Positions 26,677 through 35,717 of a stretch of 64,000 nt of DNA are shown in pieces (within the stretch, counting starts at the first letter, position 1; the number at the start of each line of letters is the position of its first letter). Origin of the DNA: Clostridiales bacterium (GTDB lineage: Bacteria; Bacillota; Clostridia; Saccharofermentanales; Saccharofermentanaceae); assembly GCA_017480325.1 (NCBI GenBank), contig JAFVAY010000008.1:1-64000 (forward strand), written 5' to 3'. Both the position numbers and the translations under genes were made by a program. The notes beneath the pieces are model-generated. The model was not told the origin of the DNA and ran no database searches. It was given only the letters and a program-made list of their open reading frames with translations.

Positions 26677-27726
26677 ATGGATCCAAGACTTATTGAGTAT
26701 GATGAAAGACGCGAGAAATATCTCGAACTCGGCAAGGTGGTAGACGGACTGATCACGTCACGGCTTAAGGAGTTGAATCTTCAGACAATGCAGGTTGCTT
26801 ACAGGGTTAAGACAAAGGAATCACTTGCAGGTAAACTTGCCAGGAAATCTGATAAATATCCCACACTTCTTTACATGACCGACATAGTCGGATTCAGGAT
26901 CATATGTTACTTTGCCGATCAGGTGGACGAGGTGGCAAAGTGCCTGAAAGAGCTCTTTGATGTGGATAAGGAGAATTCCATTGATAAGAGATCGGCTATT
27001 CCTGCTACCGCATTCGGATATCTCTCTTTACACTACATATGCAGACTTAAAAATGATGGAAAGTATCCGGAGGAATTGTGTGAGATCCCTTTCGAGATAC
27101 AGATGAGGTCTGTGCTGCAGCACACATGGGCTGAGATAGAGCATGACCTGGGTTATAAATCGGAGTTTGAAGTTCCAAGGGAAATAAGACGTGAGTTCTC
27201 CAGAGTCGCAGGGCTTCTCGAGGTCGCGGATGAGCTGTTTCTTAACATCAAGGAGAAGCTTGAGGTGTATGAGGACACCGTCCGTACGAATATCGCGAAT
27301 GATTGTGCAGGAGAAATGACGCTCGACCGCATCACACTGTCTGAGTACGTAAAGCAGAGTAAGACCATGAAGGCTCTGCTTAATGAGATCACATCAATAA
27401 CGGGAGCCTCGATTAATGAGGTGGATCCCGAGTCTTTCCTGCCTCAGCTTGAGTTCATGGGACTTAATACGCTGGCTGATCTTCGAGAGTTTATTCATAA
27501 AGAGCACGACGGAGCCTTGCTTCTTGCCAAGGATGCCCTGGAAGGCATGGAGATAGACGAGCTCGCTTCGACTGTCGGGCTATACTATCTCGTCAGATCG
27601 AGACTGACCTTCGGAGACTACGATGAAGAGAAGCTCCGTGCTTTCTTCGAGCTTAACCTGAGCGAGAAGGAGAAGATCCAACGCCAGGTTGACAGGGTAA
27701 TCAGAAAGAGGGAGAAGTTTAAGTAA
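26677..27726 (+). CDS. RelA/SpoT-domain alarmone synthetase-like protein
   Basis: A 349-residue protein. Residues ~25-200 form a RelA_SpoT synthetase domain: the VKTKESLAGKLARK substrate segment, YMTDIVGFRIICYF, GYLSLHYIC and the terminal signature EIQMRSVLQHTWAEIEHD. There is no HD hydrolase, TGS or ACT domain, so it is a small alarmone synthetase type, though its ~150-residue C-terminal extension is longer than in RelP/RelQ. It would make (p)ppGpp or related nucleotides from GTP/GDP and ATP. The ATG at 26677 follows GGAGG; a TTG at 26671 is rejected. It heads an operon with the GAF-ABC and permease genes. Confidence 0.83.
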   Translation: MDPRLIEYDERREKYLELGKVVDGLITSRLKELNLQTMQVAYRVKTKESLAGKLARKSDKYPTLLYMTDIVGFRIICYFADQVDEVAKCLKELFDVDKENSIDKRSAIPATAFGYLSLHYICRLKNDGKYPEELCEIPFEIQMRSVLQHTWAEIEHDLGYKSEFEVPREIRREFSRVAGLLEVADELFLNIKEKLEVYEDTVRTNIANDCAGEMTLDRITLSEYVKQSKTMKALLNEITSITGASINEVDPESFLPQLEFMGLNTLADLREFIHKEHDGALLLAKDALEGMEIDELASTVGLYYLVRSRLTFGDYDEEKLRAFFELNLSEKEKIQRQVDRVIRKREKFK

Positions 27727-27727
27727 A

Positions 27728-28948
27728 ATGCCGACAGATAAGAGATTCAGAGCAGTAACCTTCCGCCTTATGGAACAGCTTCTTGAGGTGAATAACCTTG
27801 AGGAGGCTCTGGCGGGAAGTCTTGAGATAATCGTAAATGAGCTTCAAAGCGAAGCAGGCGCGATATGGCTTCTGGATAAGAAGACAGATCGTTTGGCACC
27901 GGTATTTCATATAGGGCCTTCTGATATATCGAATATCAGTATAGAGAATGGTATCGGGATTGAAGGACTGGTTACGAAGACCGGTAAGTCGATGCTTGTA
28001 AGTGATGCGGCTGCTGACCCGAGATTCGACGGGACCGTCTTTGACGATAACGGATTGATCACGAGGACGATGATATGCGTCCCTCTTAATAATGTTAACG
28101 ATGTCATAGGCTGCTATCAGATCGTCAATAAGAAGAACGGTTCCTTGTATGATCAGGAAGAGCTGGAACTGTGTGAGCATATAGCAGCATTGGCTGCTAT
28201 GACTATTGACGAGAAGGGTTTCTATGTTGAGCTTGAAGAGAAGAAGGAAGTGCTTGCCTCTCTTCGTAATGTCACGAAGCAGTTTCAGACCGGAGATACG
28301 GTAAATCTTGTTCTTAAGGGAATAAACCTCGATATCTATAAGAATGAATTTGTTGTGGTATTGGGTGAATCAGGCTGTGGCAAATCAACCATGATGAATA
28401 TCGTCGGAGGAATGGATTTCCTTACAAGCGGGACACTTACGATAGAAGGGAAGGATTTCTCACATCCGACTGATGAACAGCTTACTAAGTTCAGAAGAAA
28501 CTATGTGGGCTTTATCTTTCAGGCATATAATCTTATGCCTAATCTGACAGCTCTCGAGAATATTAGGTTTATAGCGGAACTCGTCGATGATCCTATGCCG
28601 CCGGAGGAAGCACTTGCCAAGGTAGGACTTACTGATCGTGCCGGTAATTACCCGGGACAGATGTCAGGCGGACAGCAGCAGAGAGTCTCCATCGCTAGAG
28701 CTATTGTAAAAAGACCAAGTCTTATACTCGCGGATGAACCGACAGCTGCTCTTGATTATGTTACCAGCATCGAAGTGCTCTCTGTTATTGAAGATATAGT
28801 CAAGAACAAAGGAACGACGGTCATGATGGTAACACATAATCCGGAGATAGCGAAGATGGCTGACCGCGTCGTTAAGGTTCGTGGAGGTAAGATCGCGAGC
28901 ATAAAGAAGAATCTTCACCCTCTGCATGCGACGGAACTTATCTGGTAA
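27728..28948 (+). CDS. GAF domain fused to ABC transporter ATPase
   Basis: A 406-residue fusion. Residues ~10-170 are a GAF sensor domain (AGAIWLLD, GIEGLVTKTGKSMLVSDAAADPRF, RTMICVPL). Residues ~180-400 are a MacB/LolD-type ATPase with Walker A GESGCGKST (about 213), signature SGGQQQR (about 313) and Walker B LILADEP (about 331). All catalytic elements are present. GAF on an ABC ATPase is unusual and suggests a small molecule gates transport. It begins one base after the alarmone synthetase stop and ends 6 bases before permease B, its evident partner. Confidence 0.88.
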   Translation: MPTDKRFRAVTFRLMEQLLEVNNLEEALAGSLEIIVNELQSEAGAIWLLDKKTDRLAPVFHIGPSDISNISIENGIGIEGLVTKTGKSMLVSDAAADPRFDGTVFDDNGLITRTMICVPLNNVNDVIGCYQIVNKKNGSLYDQEELELCEHIAALAAMTIDEKGFYVELEEKKEVLASLRNVTKQFQTGDTVNLVLKGINLDIYKNEFVVVLGESGCGKSTMMNIVGGMDFLTSGTLTIEGKDFSHPTDEQLTKFRRNYVGFIFQAYNLMPNLTALENIRFIAELVDDPMPPEEALAKVGLTDRAGNYPGQMSGGQQQRVSIARAIVKRPSLILADEPTAALDYVTSIEVLSVIEDIVKNKGTTVMMVTHNPEIAKMADRVVKVRGGKIASIKKNLHPLHATELIW

Positions 28949-28954
28949 ATCGGA

Positions 28955-31900
28955 GTGAAGAGTACTCAGAGGAAGGATGCGATACGTAATGTTAGAAAAC
29001 AGATAGTATCCTATCTGTCTATTGTTATTATCGCGATGCTGGCGGTATTGGCTTTCCTCGGAATTAATTATGCTGCTAAAGCTATAGGTACCAATGGCAA
29101 TGATTTCTATGATGAGACCAATTTCAGAGATGTACAGATAATCTCGACACAGCTTATAACTCCCGAGGATATGGAGGCAATACGTAACGTTCCCGGAGTA
29201 GCGGATGTCGAAGGTGTTTACAGGACAAGCGGAATGGTTCAGTCGCAGGGGAATACGACTGATGTGATGGTAGTATCCCTAACGGACAGAATCAATACCG
29301 TGATGCTTCTGGAAGGACGGTTGCCCTCTTCGATTAATGAATGCGTACTGGAGAAGACCGTTGACGAGGATACCGGACTTACTGTGGGAGATACTATAAT
29401 TGTTTCCAATCCTGCAGGTAGCAGTACAGATTATCTTACAGAGCATGAGTTCGTGATCGCCGGTATTGTATATCATCCGGACCATTCGTGCTGGCAGCTT
29501 CAAACCCCGGGAGTTCGTTATGTTCTCGTATTGCCGGAAGCATTTGATACAGATGTTCTTGAGAATTGCTATATGACAGCGGAAGTCTCTATAGAGGGGA
29601 CGGCAGGTATTGACAGATTTAGCGACAGATATTTTGAGCAGATAGAAGATACTGTGGCAAGACTGGATGTACTGGCACAGGAAAGAGCACTTCTGAGATA
29701 TAACGACATATTGGGAAGATATCAGTCGGGAATAGACGAAGGGCAGACGGAGCTCGACGATGCTTTTACAAGACTTTCAGATGCCAGAGCGGAGCTTGAT
29801 GCGAACTGGCAGGATTATTATGAAGGTGTCGCTTCATTGGAAGAAGCACAGCAACAGCTTGCAAACTCTGAACAGCAATTGGAAGAAGCGCAGATTCAGC
29901 TTGCTGAAGGAAGGGCAGAGCTTGATGAGGCGAATTCCGAACTGTCGACCGGAAGGACAGAGCTTGATGCGGCATGGACCTTACTGGAACAGACAAGAGT
30001 TCAGCTTGAGGACGCGGAAGTGCAGCTTGCTGCGGGAAGGGCCCAGCTTGATGAGAATGAGCTTCAGCTTACGGCTGCTCGAGATCAGCTTACTGCAGCC
30101 GAAGCCCAGATATCGGGAGGAGCCGTTTCTATAGCTAATGGAGAGAATAGACTTGCTGAAGGGCGTGCGGAGCTTGAGACCTCATATCAGCAGATAGAGG
30201 ATGCCAAAACTTCTGTTCGAGATGCGTTGCATGACGCGGTCTTAAGTGTTCTGGGTCAGGATATTGCAGATGAAATCGACTGGTCTTCGGGATCTTCAGG
30301 GATAGATATTGATGATTCTAATGCTACTGCCACTTTGTTCCCCATAACCTCGTCAATTACCATAAACTTGAATCTTTCATTAAGTGATAATATCTACTCT
30401 GTTATCTCGTCTCTCGGTGTGCCTGAGGAAGAACTGAGAGAGGCCTTCGAGCAGACAACGCAGACTGTACTTGATATTAGTGACGGAAGGCCTGTGCTTC
30501 AGGCTGTAGTTGATTATGTTACGGAAGCCTATAACGATATCGACAGTAGATACGAAGAGCTTGCATCTGCGGCTAGAACCTGGGATGCCGGTCACAGTGA
30601 TTATATAAGCGGAATTACGGAGCTTAATAATGCCCGTTATGCTTATAATACCGGCCTTGAACAGTATAATTCCGGCAGGGCTTCTTATGAGTCCGGTCTT
30701 GCCCGGTATAATGCCGGACTTGAACAGTATAATGAAGCGCTGGCGCAGTATGAGGACGGCCTTGCACAGTATCAGGCGGGTCTTAATGAATATCAGGCCG
30801 GCAGATATCTGTATGAGACTAATCTTGCCGAATACCAGCGCGGTGAAGCAGCTTACCAGAGATCACTTAGAGAGTATAACGAAGGACTGGCGGCGTATGA
30901 AGAAGGTTTGCAGCAGATAGAAGATGGACAAGATGAACTGGCTGATGCCCTTATACAGTTAGAAGAAGGTGAGGCAGAGTATAATGAAGGCCTTGCCGAG
31001 TACAATTCCGGAGCTGACGAGCTTCAGGCGGCGAGAGCGGATATGGAGTCTGTTGATGAATGCCGTTGGGTAGTACTGGATGTAGAAGGTAATGCAGGCT
31101 ATCTTTTTGTAAAGAACGGGATATTAAATGTTAGCGGCTTAGGAAGCACCTTCGCACTGATATTTGTACTGGTCGGAGCTCTGGTTATCTATGCTACCGT
31201 AGGACGAATTGTTGAAGAACAGCGTCGTCTTGTAGGCGCATCGAAGGCCTTAGGTTTATATAACAGAGAAATCCTTACAAAATATATGATATTCGGTGTC
31301 ACAGGGACCTTTCTCGGAATGATCCTGGGCTTTTTTGCCGGTTACTTTATTATTCAGCGGATAGTCCTGTCTATGTACGGAAGATATTATGTCTTCGGGG
31401 CAGGTAATCTCGATATCGATTACCGACTCACGGTATTTGTGCTGGTAGGAGGCTTGTTGCTCTCGTCATTTACAGTCTGGTTCGCGTGTTCGTCTCTTGT
31501 GAAGCTGCCTGCGACAAGGCTTATGCAGGAAGACGTTCCCTCTGTCGGCAAGAAGAGCAAAGGATCGAAAAATAAAGCTCCCAAGGGATCGTTGTACGGA
31601 AACCTGATCGTTCTTAATATGCTGTCAGACAAGAAGAGAGTTGCAGTTACTATAGCAAGTATCGCCGGCTGTTGTGCGCTTCTCGTCGCAGGTATGACAA
31701 TGAATTATGCGATCAATAAATCGATAGATGCCCAGTTTTCTAATGTTGAATTATTTGACCTGCAGATTACCTTCGATCCTGCATTGTCTTCGGAAGCGGA
31801 GAACGAGATCGAGTCGATACTCGAAGACGAGGGGGCAAGATATATTCTTCTGTGTGACCATACATTGTCTTATGAAGCAGGGGGGAAACTTCGTGCTACG

Positions 31901-32704
31901 GAATTTATGGTAACGGATGTTAATTCTCTTAATGAGTTCTTTGTTAGAACGGATCCTGCTACGGGCTCACTTATCGAAGATGCGGGCGATGGTATCTGGT
32001 TGCAGCTTAAAGTCGCAGAATTAAATGGTCTTAAGGAAGGCGACAGCATGACATTGTATGATTCGGCTATGAATCCTCATTCAGTTAACGTATCCGGTGT
32101 TTTCCTTGGGTATGCCGGTCACTTCTCGATCATGGATGCATCGAATTATGAGCAGGTCTTCGGTATGGAACCTGAGTATAATTCTTTCTTCGTTATCCTT
32201 GATGGTGCAGATGATGAGACTATCAGAAGTCGTGTTATTAAGGTTGAGGGAGTTAAGAATTTTACTGATAAACAATCTAACTATAACGATATCAAGAAAT
32301 TAGCTGCTGTACTGGATTATCTCTCGATTATGTTCATAGGCATTGCAGGAATGATGGCGTATTTTATCCTGCTTAACCTCGTGAATATGTATATAACCCA
32401 GAAGAAAAGGGAACTTGTGATAATGAGGATTAACGGCTTTACCGTGAAGGAGACGATACGTTATGTCTCTTATGAGCTTATTGTAAGTACGGTGCTGGGT
32501 ATTATTATCGGGCTGCTCTTCGGTTCTGCACTGGGTTATCGTATCATCGTGCTTCTCGAAGGTTCTACGTTACATATCATTAAGGCGATACAGTTTAAGG
32601 CGTGGATCGTTTCCGCAGTGATTACTGTTTTATTCTCAGTTCTTATAAGTGCCTGGGCACTGCGTAAGGTTAAACATCTGAAGCTTATTGATGCGGCAGG
32701 TTGA
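28955..32704 (+). CDS. Giant ABC3/FtsX-family permease with heptad stalk, copy B
   Basis: A 1249-residue paralogue of the protein at 21655, with the same order: TM1, MacB-like domain, L-x-x-A helix, globular insert, Y-x-x-G helix, three TMs, TM, second extracellular domain, three TMs. The GTG start is supported by alignment of the N-terminus (TQRKDAIRN versus TQRTDAIRN in copy A) and by the shared upstream AATCGGA. Both copies have nearly equal length and conserved terminal TM regions, so the pair may act as a heterodimer or as two specific transporters served by one ATPase. It could move lipids, peptides or lipoproteins; no substrate clue is visible. Confidence 0.87.
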   Translation: MKSTQRKDAIRNVRKQIVSYLSIVIIAMLAVLAFLGINYAAKAIGTNGNDFYDETNFRDVQIISTQLITPEDMEAIRNVPGVADVEGVYRTSGMVQSQGNTTDVMVVSLTDRINTVMLLEGRLPSSINECVLEKTVDEDTGLTVGDTIIVSNPAGSSTDYLTEHEFVIAGIVYHPDHSCWQLQTPGVRYVLVLPEAFDTDVLENCYMTAEVSIEGTAGIDRFSDRYFEQIEDTVARLDVLAQERALLRYNDILGRYQSGIDEGQTELDDAFTRLSDARAELDANWQDYYEGVASLEEAQQQLANSEQQLEEAQIQLAEGRAELDEANSELSTGRTELDAAWTLLEQTRVQLEDAEVQLAAGRAQLDENELQLTAARDQLTAAEAQISGGAVSIANGENRLAEGRAELETSYQQIEDAKTSVRDALHDAVLSVLGQDIADEIDWSSGSSGIDIDDSNATATLFPITSSITINLNLSLSDNIYSVISSLGVPEEELREAFEQTTQTVLDISDGRPVLQAVVDYVTEAYNDIDSRYEELASAARTWDAGHSDYISGITELNNARYAYNTGLEQYNSGRASYESGLARYNAGLEQYNEALAQYEDGLAQYQAGLNEYQAGRYLYETNLAEYQRGEAAYQRSLREYNEGLAAYEEGLQQIEDGQDELADALIQLEEGEAEYNEGLAEYNSGADELQAARADMESVDECRWVVLDVEGNAGYLFVKNGILNVSGLGSTFALIFVLVGALVIYATVGRIVEEQRRLVGASKALGLYNREILTKYMIFGVTGTFLGMILGFFAGYFIIQRIVLSMYGRYYVFGAGNLDIDYRLTVFVLVGGLLLSSFTVWFACSSLVKLPATRLMQEDVPSVGKKSKGSKNKAPKGSLYGNLIVLNMLSDKKRVAVTIASIAGCCALLVAGMTMNYAINKSIDAQFSNVELFDLQITFDPALSSEAENEIESILEDEGARYILLCDHTLSYEAGGKLRATEFMVTDVNSLNEFFVRTDPATGSLIEDAGDGIWLQLKVAELNGLKEGDSMTLYDSAMNPHSVNVSGVFLGYAGHFSIMDASNYEQVFGMEPEYNSFFVILDGADDETIRSRVIKVEGVKNFTDKQSNYNDIKKLAAVLDYLSIMFIGIAGMMAYFILLNLVNMYITQKKRELVIMRINGFTVKETIRYVSYELIVSTVLGIIIGLLFGSALGYRIIVLLEGSTLHIIKAIQFKAWIVSAVITVLFSVLISAWALRKVKHLKLIDAAG
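30644..31021 (+). repeat. 18 tandem heptads (21-bp period) in permease B
   Basis: Exactly 378 bases encode 18 heptads such as YNAGLEQ, YEDGLAQ and YQAGLNE, with Tyr at the first and mostly Gly or Ala at the fourth position. The DNA repeat is degenerate, not recently expanded. The heptad count differs by one from permease A (19), consistent with slow gain or loss of whole units. Confidence 0.87.
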
Positions 32705-32710
32705 TACTCT

Positions 32711-33868
32711 ATGATAAATATATTCGGCAATAATGACGGCACGCCGGGGTCACCGTTCTATAAATTCGTTTTTGCCCTTGTTAGGCTGGTCTTCGGCAAT
32801 AGGCCGGTTCCCGAATACGAGCTTAATGATTTTGATAAAGTTGAAGCTCCGTATGTTTTGCTTTCGAACCACGAATCCTTTAACGACTTTTACTATCTGT
32901 ATCGGCTTACTCATAAGAATAAACCAATCTATGTAATTAACCGCTTTTACTGCACAAGACCATTCCTCCATTTTCTTTCATTAAGGATCGGTATGATCCC
33001 GAAGAAGATATTCTTCGATGATATGGTGACACCGTTAAGGATCATGAGAATGATAAAGAAGGGGTATCCTGTAATTATCTATCCCGAAGGACGTCTCTGT
33101 ATAGACGGTCGGACAAACAGGATTGAAGATCCGGGAGGAGCATTCTACAAGAAGCTCGGAGTTGATATTGTTCTTGTAAATGTGAAGGGTGCTTTCTGCG
33201 AGAAGCCTAAGTGGAGAAAGAAACGCTATCGTACGCCGGTTAAGATTACTGTTAAGAAAGTTCTTAAGAAGGATCAGATTGCTTCCATGAGCCCGGAAGA
33301 GCTTGATTCCGTAATACGATCTACGATCAGTAACGATGCTCCTTATGATCCATTGTGCCGTTACCCCCAGAAGGATAAAGCGGAAGGCTTACATAATATC
33401 CTTTACCGCTGCTATACGTGTAACGGACTTTATACAACTAGTTCTTCAGGCAATACAATAACCTGTTCTTCGTGCGGTAAAACATTCACCCTGGGGGAGG
33501 ATTATCGTTTTACCGAAGAACCTTACACAATCGCCGCATGGTATGATCGAATGACGAAGATTGAGCTTGAAAGTATAAAAGATATTGACCTCGAAGCGGA
33601 TGTAATAGCCGTAATCCATTCCAATAACGGCAAGAAACGCAAGGAAGAAGCTCATTGCCGTCTTACGTATAACGAGTTTTCTTATAAGTCTCAGAGAACG
33701 TCTTTTACATATTCCACGAATAAGCTTCAGGCCATGCTTTTTACCGCAGGTAAGATGTTCGAGACCTATCACGATGATGAGCAGTATTATCTGCATCCTG
33801 TGGAAAATCCTATACAATGTGCAAGATGGGCCCATGTAGTGGATATAATTAAAAGTTTAGACGGATGA
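32711..33868 (+). CDS. PlsC-like acyltransferase with C-terminal zinc ribbon
   Basis: A 385-residue protein. Residues ~40-200 are a 1-acylglycerol-3-phosphate acyltransferase-like domain with NHESFND (His-x4-Asp) and YPEGR. After ~225 comes a zinc ribbon, CYTCN and CSSCGKTF, then a ~120-residue region with no family I recognise. Ordinary PlsC ends near 240-260 residues, so the tail is an addition. It starts 6 bases after permease B, suggesting that the operon handles lipids. Confidence 0.8.
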   Translation: MINIFGNNDGTPGSPFYKFVFALVRLVFGNRPVPEYELNDFDKVEAPYVLLSNHESFNDFYYLYRLTHKNKPIYVINRFYCTRPFLHFLSLRIGMIPKKIFFDDMVTPLRIMRMIKKGYPVIIYPEGRLCIDGRTNRIEDPGGAFYKKLGVDIVLVNVKGAFCEKPKWRKKRYRTPVKITVKKVLKKDQIASMSPEELDSVIRSTISNDAPYDPLCRYPQKDKAEGLHNILYRCYTCNGLYTTSSSGNTITCSSCGKTFTLGEDYRFTEEPYTIAAWYDRMTKIELESIKDIDLEADVIAVIHSNNGKKRKEEAHCRLTYNEFSYKSQRTSFTYSTNKLQAMLFTAGKMFETYHDDEQYYLHPVENPIQCARWAHVVDIIKSLDG

Positions 33869-33893
33869 TTTGTTTACCTGATCGGAGGATGAA

Positions 33894-34694
33894 GTGAGAA
33901 TAATTGTAGTTGATGACGAAGAACTGATACTTAAGCATAATGTGTCGTTATGCCGTAAGCTTTCTGAGAAGTTCGATGTAATCGGGTTCACGAGACCATC
34001 CGAGAGTCTTGAATATCTTAAGTCCAACAAAGCCGATATCGCTATCCTCGATATAAATATGCCCGGAATCGACGGGATAGAGCTGGCGGTAAGAATGAAG
34101 CTTGAGACTCCTGATATACGGATCATCTTTCTTACGGCATATTCGGAGTATGCAGTTGAAGCTTTTAAGATACATGCTTCCGGATACCTTCTGAAGCCTG
34201 TAAATCAGGAGGATCTCAGTAAGGAAATCGACTATGCGATCAAGACCGTTCCACAGAAAGATATCAAGTCACATGTTTTTATCAGGACCTTCGGTGAATT
34301 CGATGTCTTTGTAGACGGGGAGCCCATGTCGTTTAAGAGGAATAAATCCAAGGAGCTTCTGGCGTATCTTGTTGACAGGCAGGGAGGAAGCGTGACGCGG
34401 GCATCGCTTTTCGCTATGCTGTGTGAAGAGAAGGGGTATGACAGGGCGGCACAGAAGTACCTTGATGTCATCATCAGAAGCATGAGACAGGATCTTAAGG
34501 AAAAGGGTATAGATAACATAGTTAAGATGAGCGGAGGTTTTCTTCGTGTCTGTCCGGATAAATTCGAATGTGACCTGTACCGCCTGCTGGAGGGGGAGGC
34601 GGCTTCTGTTAATGCTTTCCACGGTGAATATATGAATTCTTACTCGTGGGCAGGTGTGACCGAGGCGTATATCAAGAGAAGTAAAGAAGATTGA
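33894..34694 (+). CDS. Response regulator, REC plus SARP-like DNA-binding domain
   Basis: A 266-residue regulator. REC occupies residues 1-120 with Asp7/Asp8, phosphoacceptor Asp53 (ILDINMPG) and Lys in YLLKPV. Residues ~128-260 start with RTFGEFDVFVDGEP, the opening of OmpR-like winged-helix domains of the SARP/BTAD type, and continue with KSKELLAYLV. The BTAD repeats themselves are absent. A GTG start follows GGAGG. No histidine kinase lies in the same operon; the closest is the hybrid kinase at 39496. It probably controls the downstream partner-switch genes. Confidence 0.83.
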   Translation: MRIIVVDDEELILKHNVSLCRKLSEKFDVIGFTRPSESLEYLKSNKADIAILDINMPGIDGIELAVRMKLETPDIRIIFLTAYSEYAVEAFKIHASGYLLKPVNQEDLSKEIDYAIKTVPQKDIKSHVFIRTFGEFDVFVDGEPMSFKRNKSKELLAYLVDRQGGSVTRASLFAMLCEEKGYDRAAQKYLDVIIRSMRQDLKEKGIDNIVKMSGGFLRVCPDKFECDLYRLLEGEAASVNAFHGEYMNSYSWAGVTEAYIKRSKED

Positions 34695-34731
34695 TCAGTG
34701 ATTTGTAGGACATTTGATGGACTCGGTAGAG

Positions 34732-34754
34732 GATAATCTTTGATTATCGGGAGG
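34732..34754 (+). promoter_or_regulatory. Small hairpin touching a ribosome binding site
   Basis: GATAATC-TTT-GATTATC (34732-34748) is immediately followed by GGGAGG (34749-34754), the ribosome site for the gene at 34762. The stem is AT-rich and weak; it may modestly affect translation. Confidence 0.35.
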
Positions 34755-34761
34755 ACGCCAT

Positions 34762-35358
34762 ATGAGAACTGCAGAATATAGTATCGATAACCATGGCAAA
34801 AACGTCAAAGAGTCCATTGAAGCCACTGTCAGTCTGGCACAGGGTCTTGACCTGAGTTCCAAGGATTTGATTCATCTGAGACTTCTGGCGGAAGAGTTAA
34901 TAGGATTGGTCAAGGGGATCGCGGGAGATTTTAACGCGGATTATCTTGCGGTTCAGGAGGACAAGAGTTTCCGTCTGAAGCTAAGTCTTAAAGCGGATAT
35001 GACCAAGGAGATGAGAGAACAGTTCCTGGAAGCTTCATCGTCCGGAAGGAACGAATCTGCCAAGGGCTTTATGGGCCAGATCAGGGATATGATAGCGACT
35101 GCCCTTTTACCTGATAATACCACTTCAGCTTTATCGTATCTGGCTACAGCCGGAATGGTCGGGATGGACGCCTCGATGGGGTATAACGCCATGGTCGTCA
35201 ACTGGTCGATGCAGCAGTACAAGACAACGCTGAAGAATGAGTCCAAGAAGGAAGAATGGGATGAGCTGGAACGATCGATAATCGCCAATATCGCGGATGA
35301 TGTTAAGGTCAGCATTAACGGTATCGATGTAGAGATTACTGTTTACAAAGAATTTTGA
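34762..35358 (+). CDS. Degenerate RsbW-like protein, stand-alone
   Basis: A 198-residue soluble protein. HLRLLAEELIGLVKGI (residues ~38-53) aligns with the N-box helix of the true RsbW encoded 360 bases downstream, but the Asn position is Leu49 and no G1 or GGLG box is visible. A ~70-residue Ser/Ala/Met-rich insert precedes a C-terminal strand pair (DDVKVSINGIDVEITVYKEF) like that ending GHKL domains. It resembles the transporter-fused versions without a transporter. It could compete for STAS proteins. Assignment rests on context and this helix, so moderate confidence. Confidence 0.6.
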   Translation: MRTAEYSIDNHGKNVKESIEATVSLAQGLDLSSKDLIHLRLLAEELIGLVKGIAGDFNADYLAVQEDKSFRLKLSLKADMTKEMREQFLEASSSGRNESAKGFMGQIRDMIATALLPDNTTSALSYLATAGMVGMDASMGYNAMVVNWSMQQYKTTLKNESKKEEWDELERSIIANIADDVKVSINGIDVEITVYKEF

Positions 35359-35408
35359 TTTATTTAATAGACGTAATGATAGCATTTATTTATTAACGGA
35401 GGTGCAAA

Positions 35409-35708
35409 ATGACAATTGACAAGAAACTTAACGGAAATGAACTTACATTGGCTATCGAGGGACGTCTCGATACTACTACGGCTCCCGATCTCGAGAAGGT
35501 AGTTGATGAGTCTGTTACATCTGATATTACTTCACTTATAATCGACTTCGCGAAGCTCGAGTATATCTCTTCCGCAGGACTTCGAGTTCTTCTTAAGTCT
35601 CAGAAGATCATGAATAAGCAGGGCGAGATGAAGGTTACTAATGTAAGTGATGTCATCGGCGAGATTTTTGAGGTTACCGGTTTCTCCGACATTCTGACGA
35701 TCGCCTGA
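35409..35708 (+). CDS. Stand-alone STAS anti-sigma-factor antagonist-like protein
   Basis: A 99-residue STAS domain with YISSAGLRVLL; Ser55 is the predicted phosphoacceptor. GGAGG precedes the ATG. It lies between a degenerate and an intact RsbW-like gene (10 bases before the latter), the classical antagonist/kinase pairing. It is more similar to the STAS halves of the kinase fusions than RsbV is, so all four STAS domains here form one local group. Confidence 0.92.
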   Translation: MTIDKKLNGNELTLAIEGRLDTTTAPDLEKVVDESVTSDITSLIIDFAKLEYISSAGLRVLLKSQKIMNKQGEMKVTNVSDVIGEIFEVTGFSDILTIA

Positions 35709-35717
35709 TCTACATCA

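Noticed and set aside
30644..31021. CRISPR array or DNA minisatellite
   Set aside because: The 21-base period is degenerate at DNA level and follows protein heptads in frame; there are no identical repeats with unique spacers.
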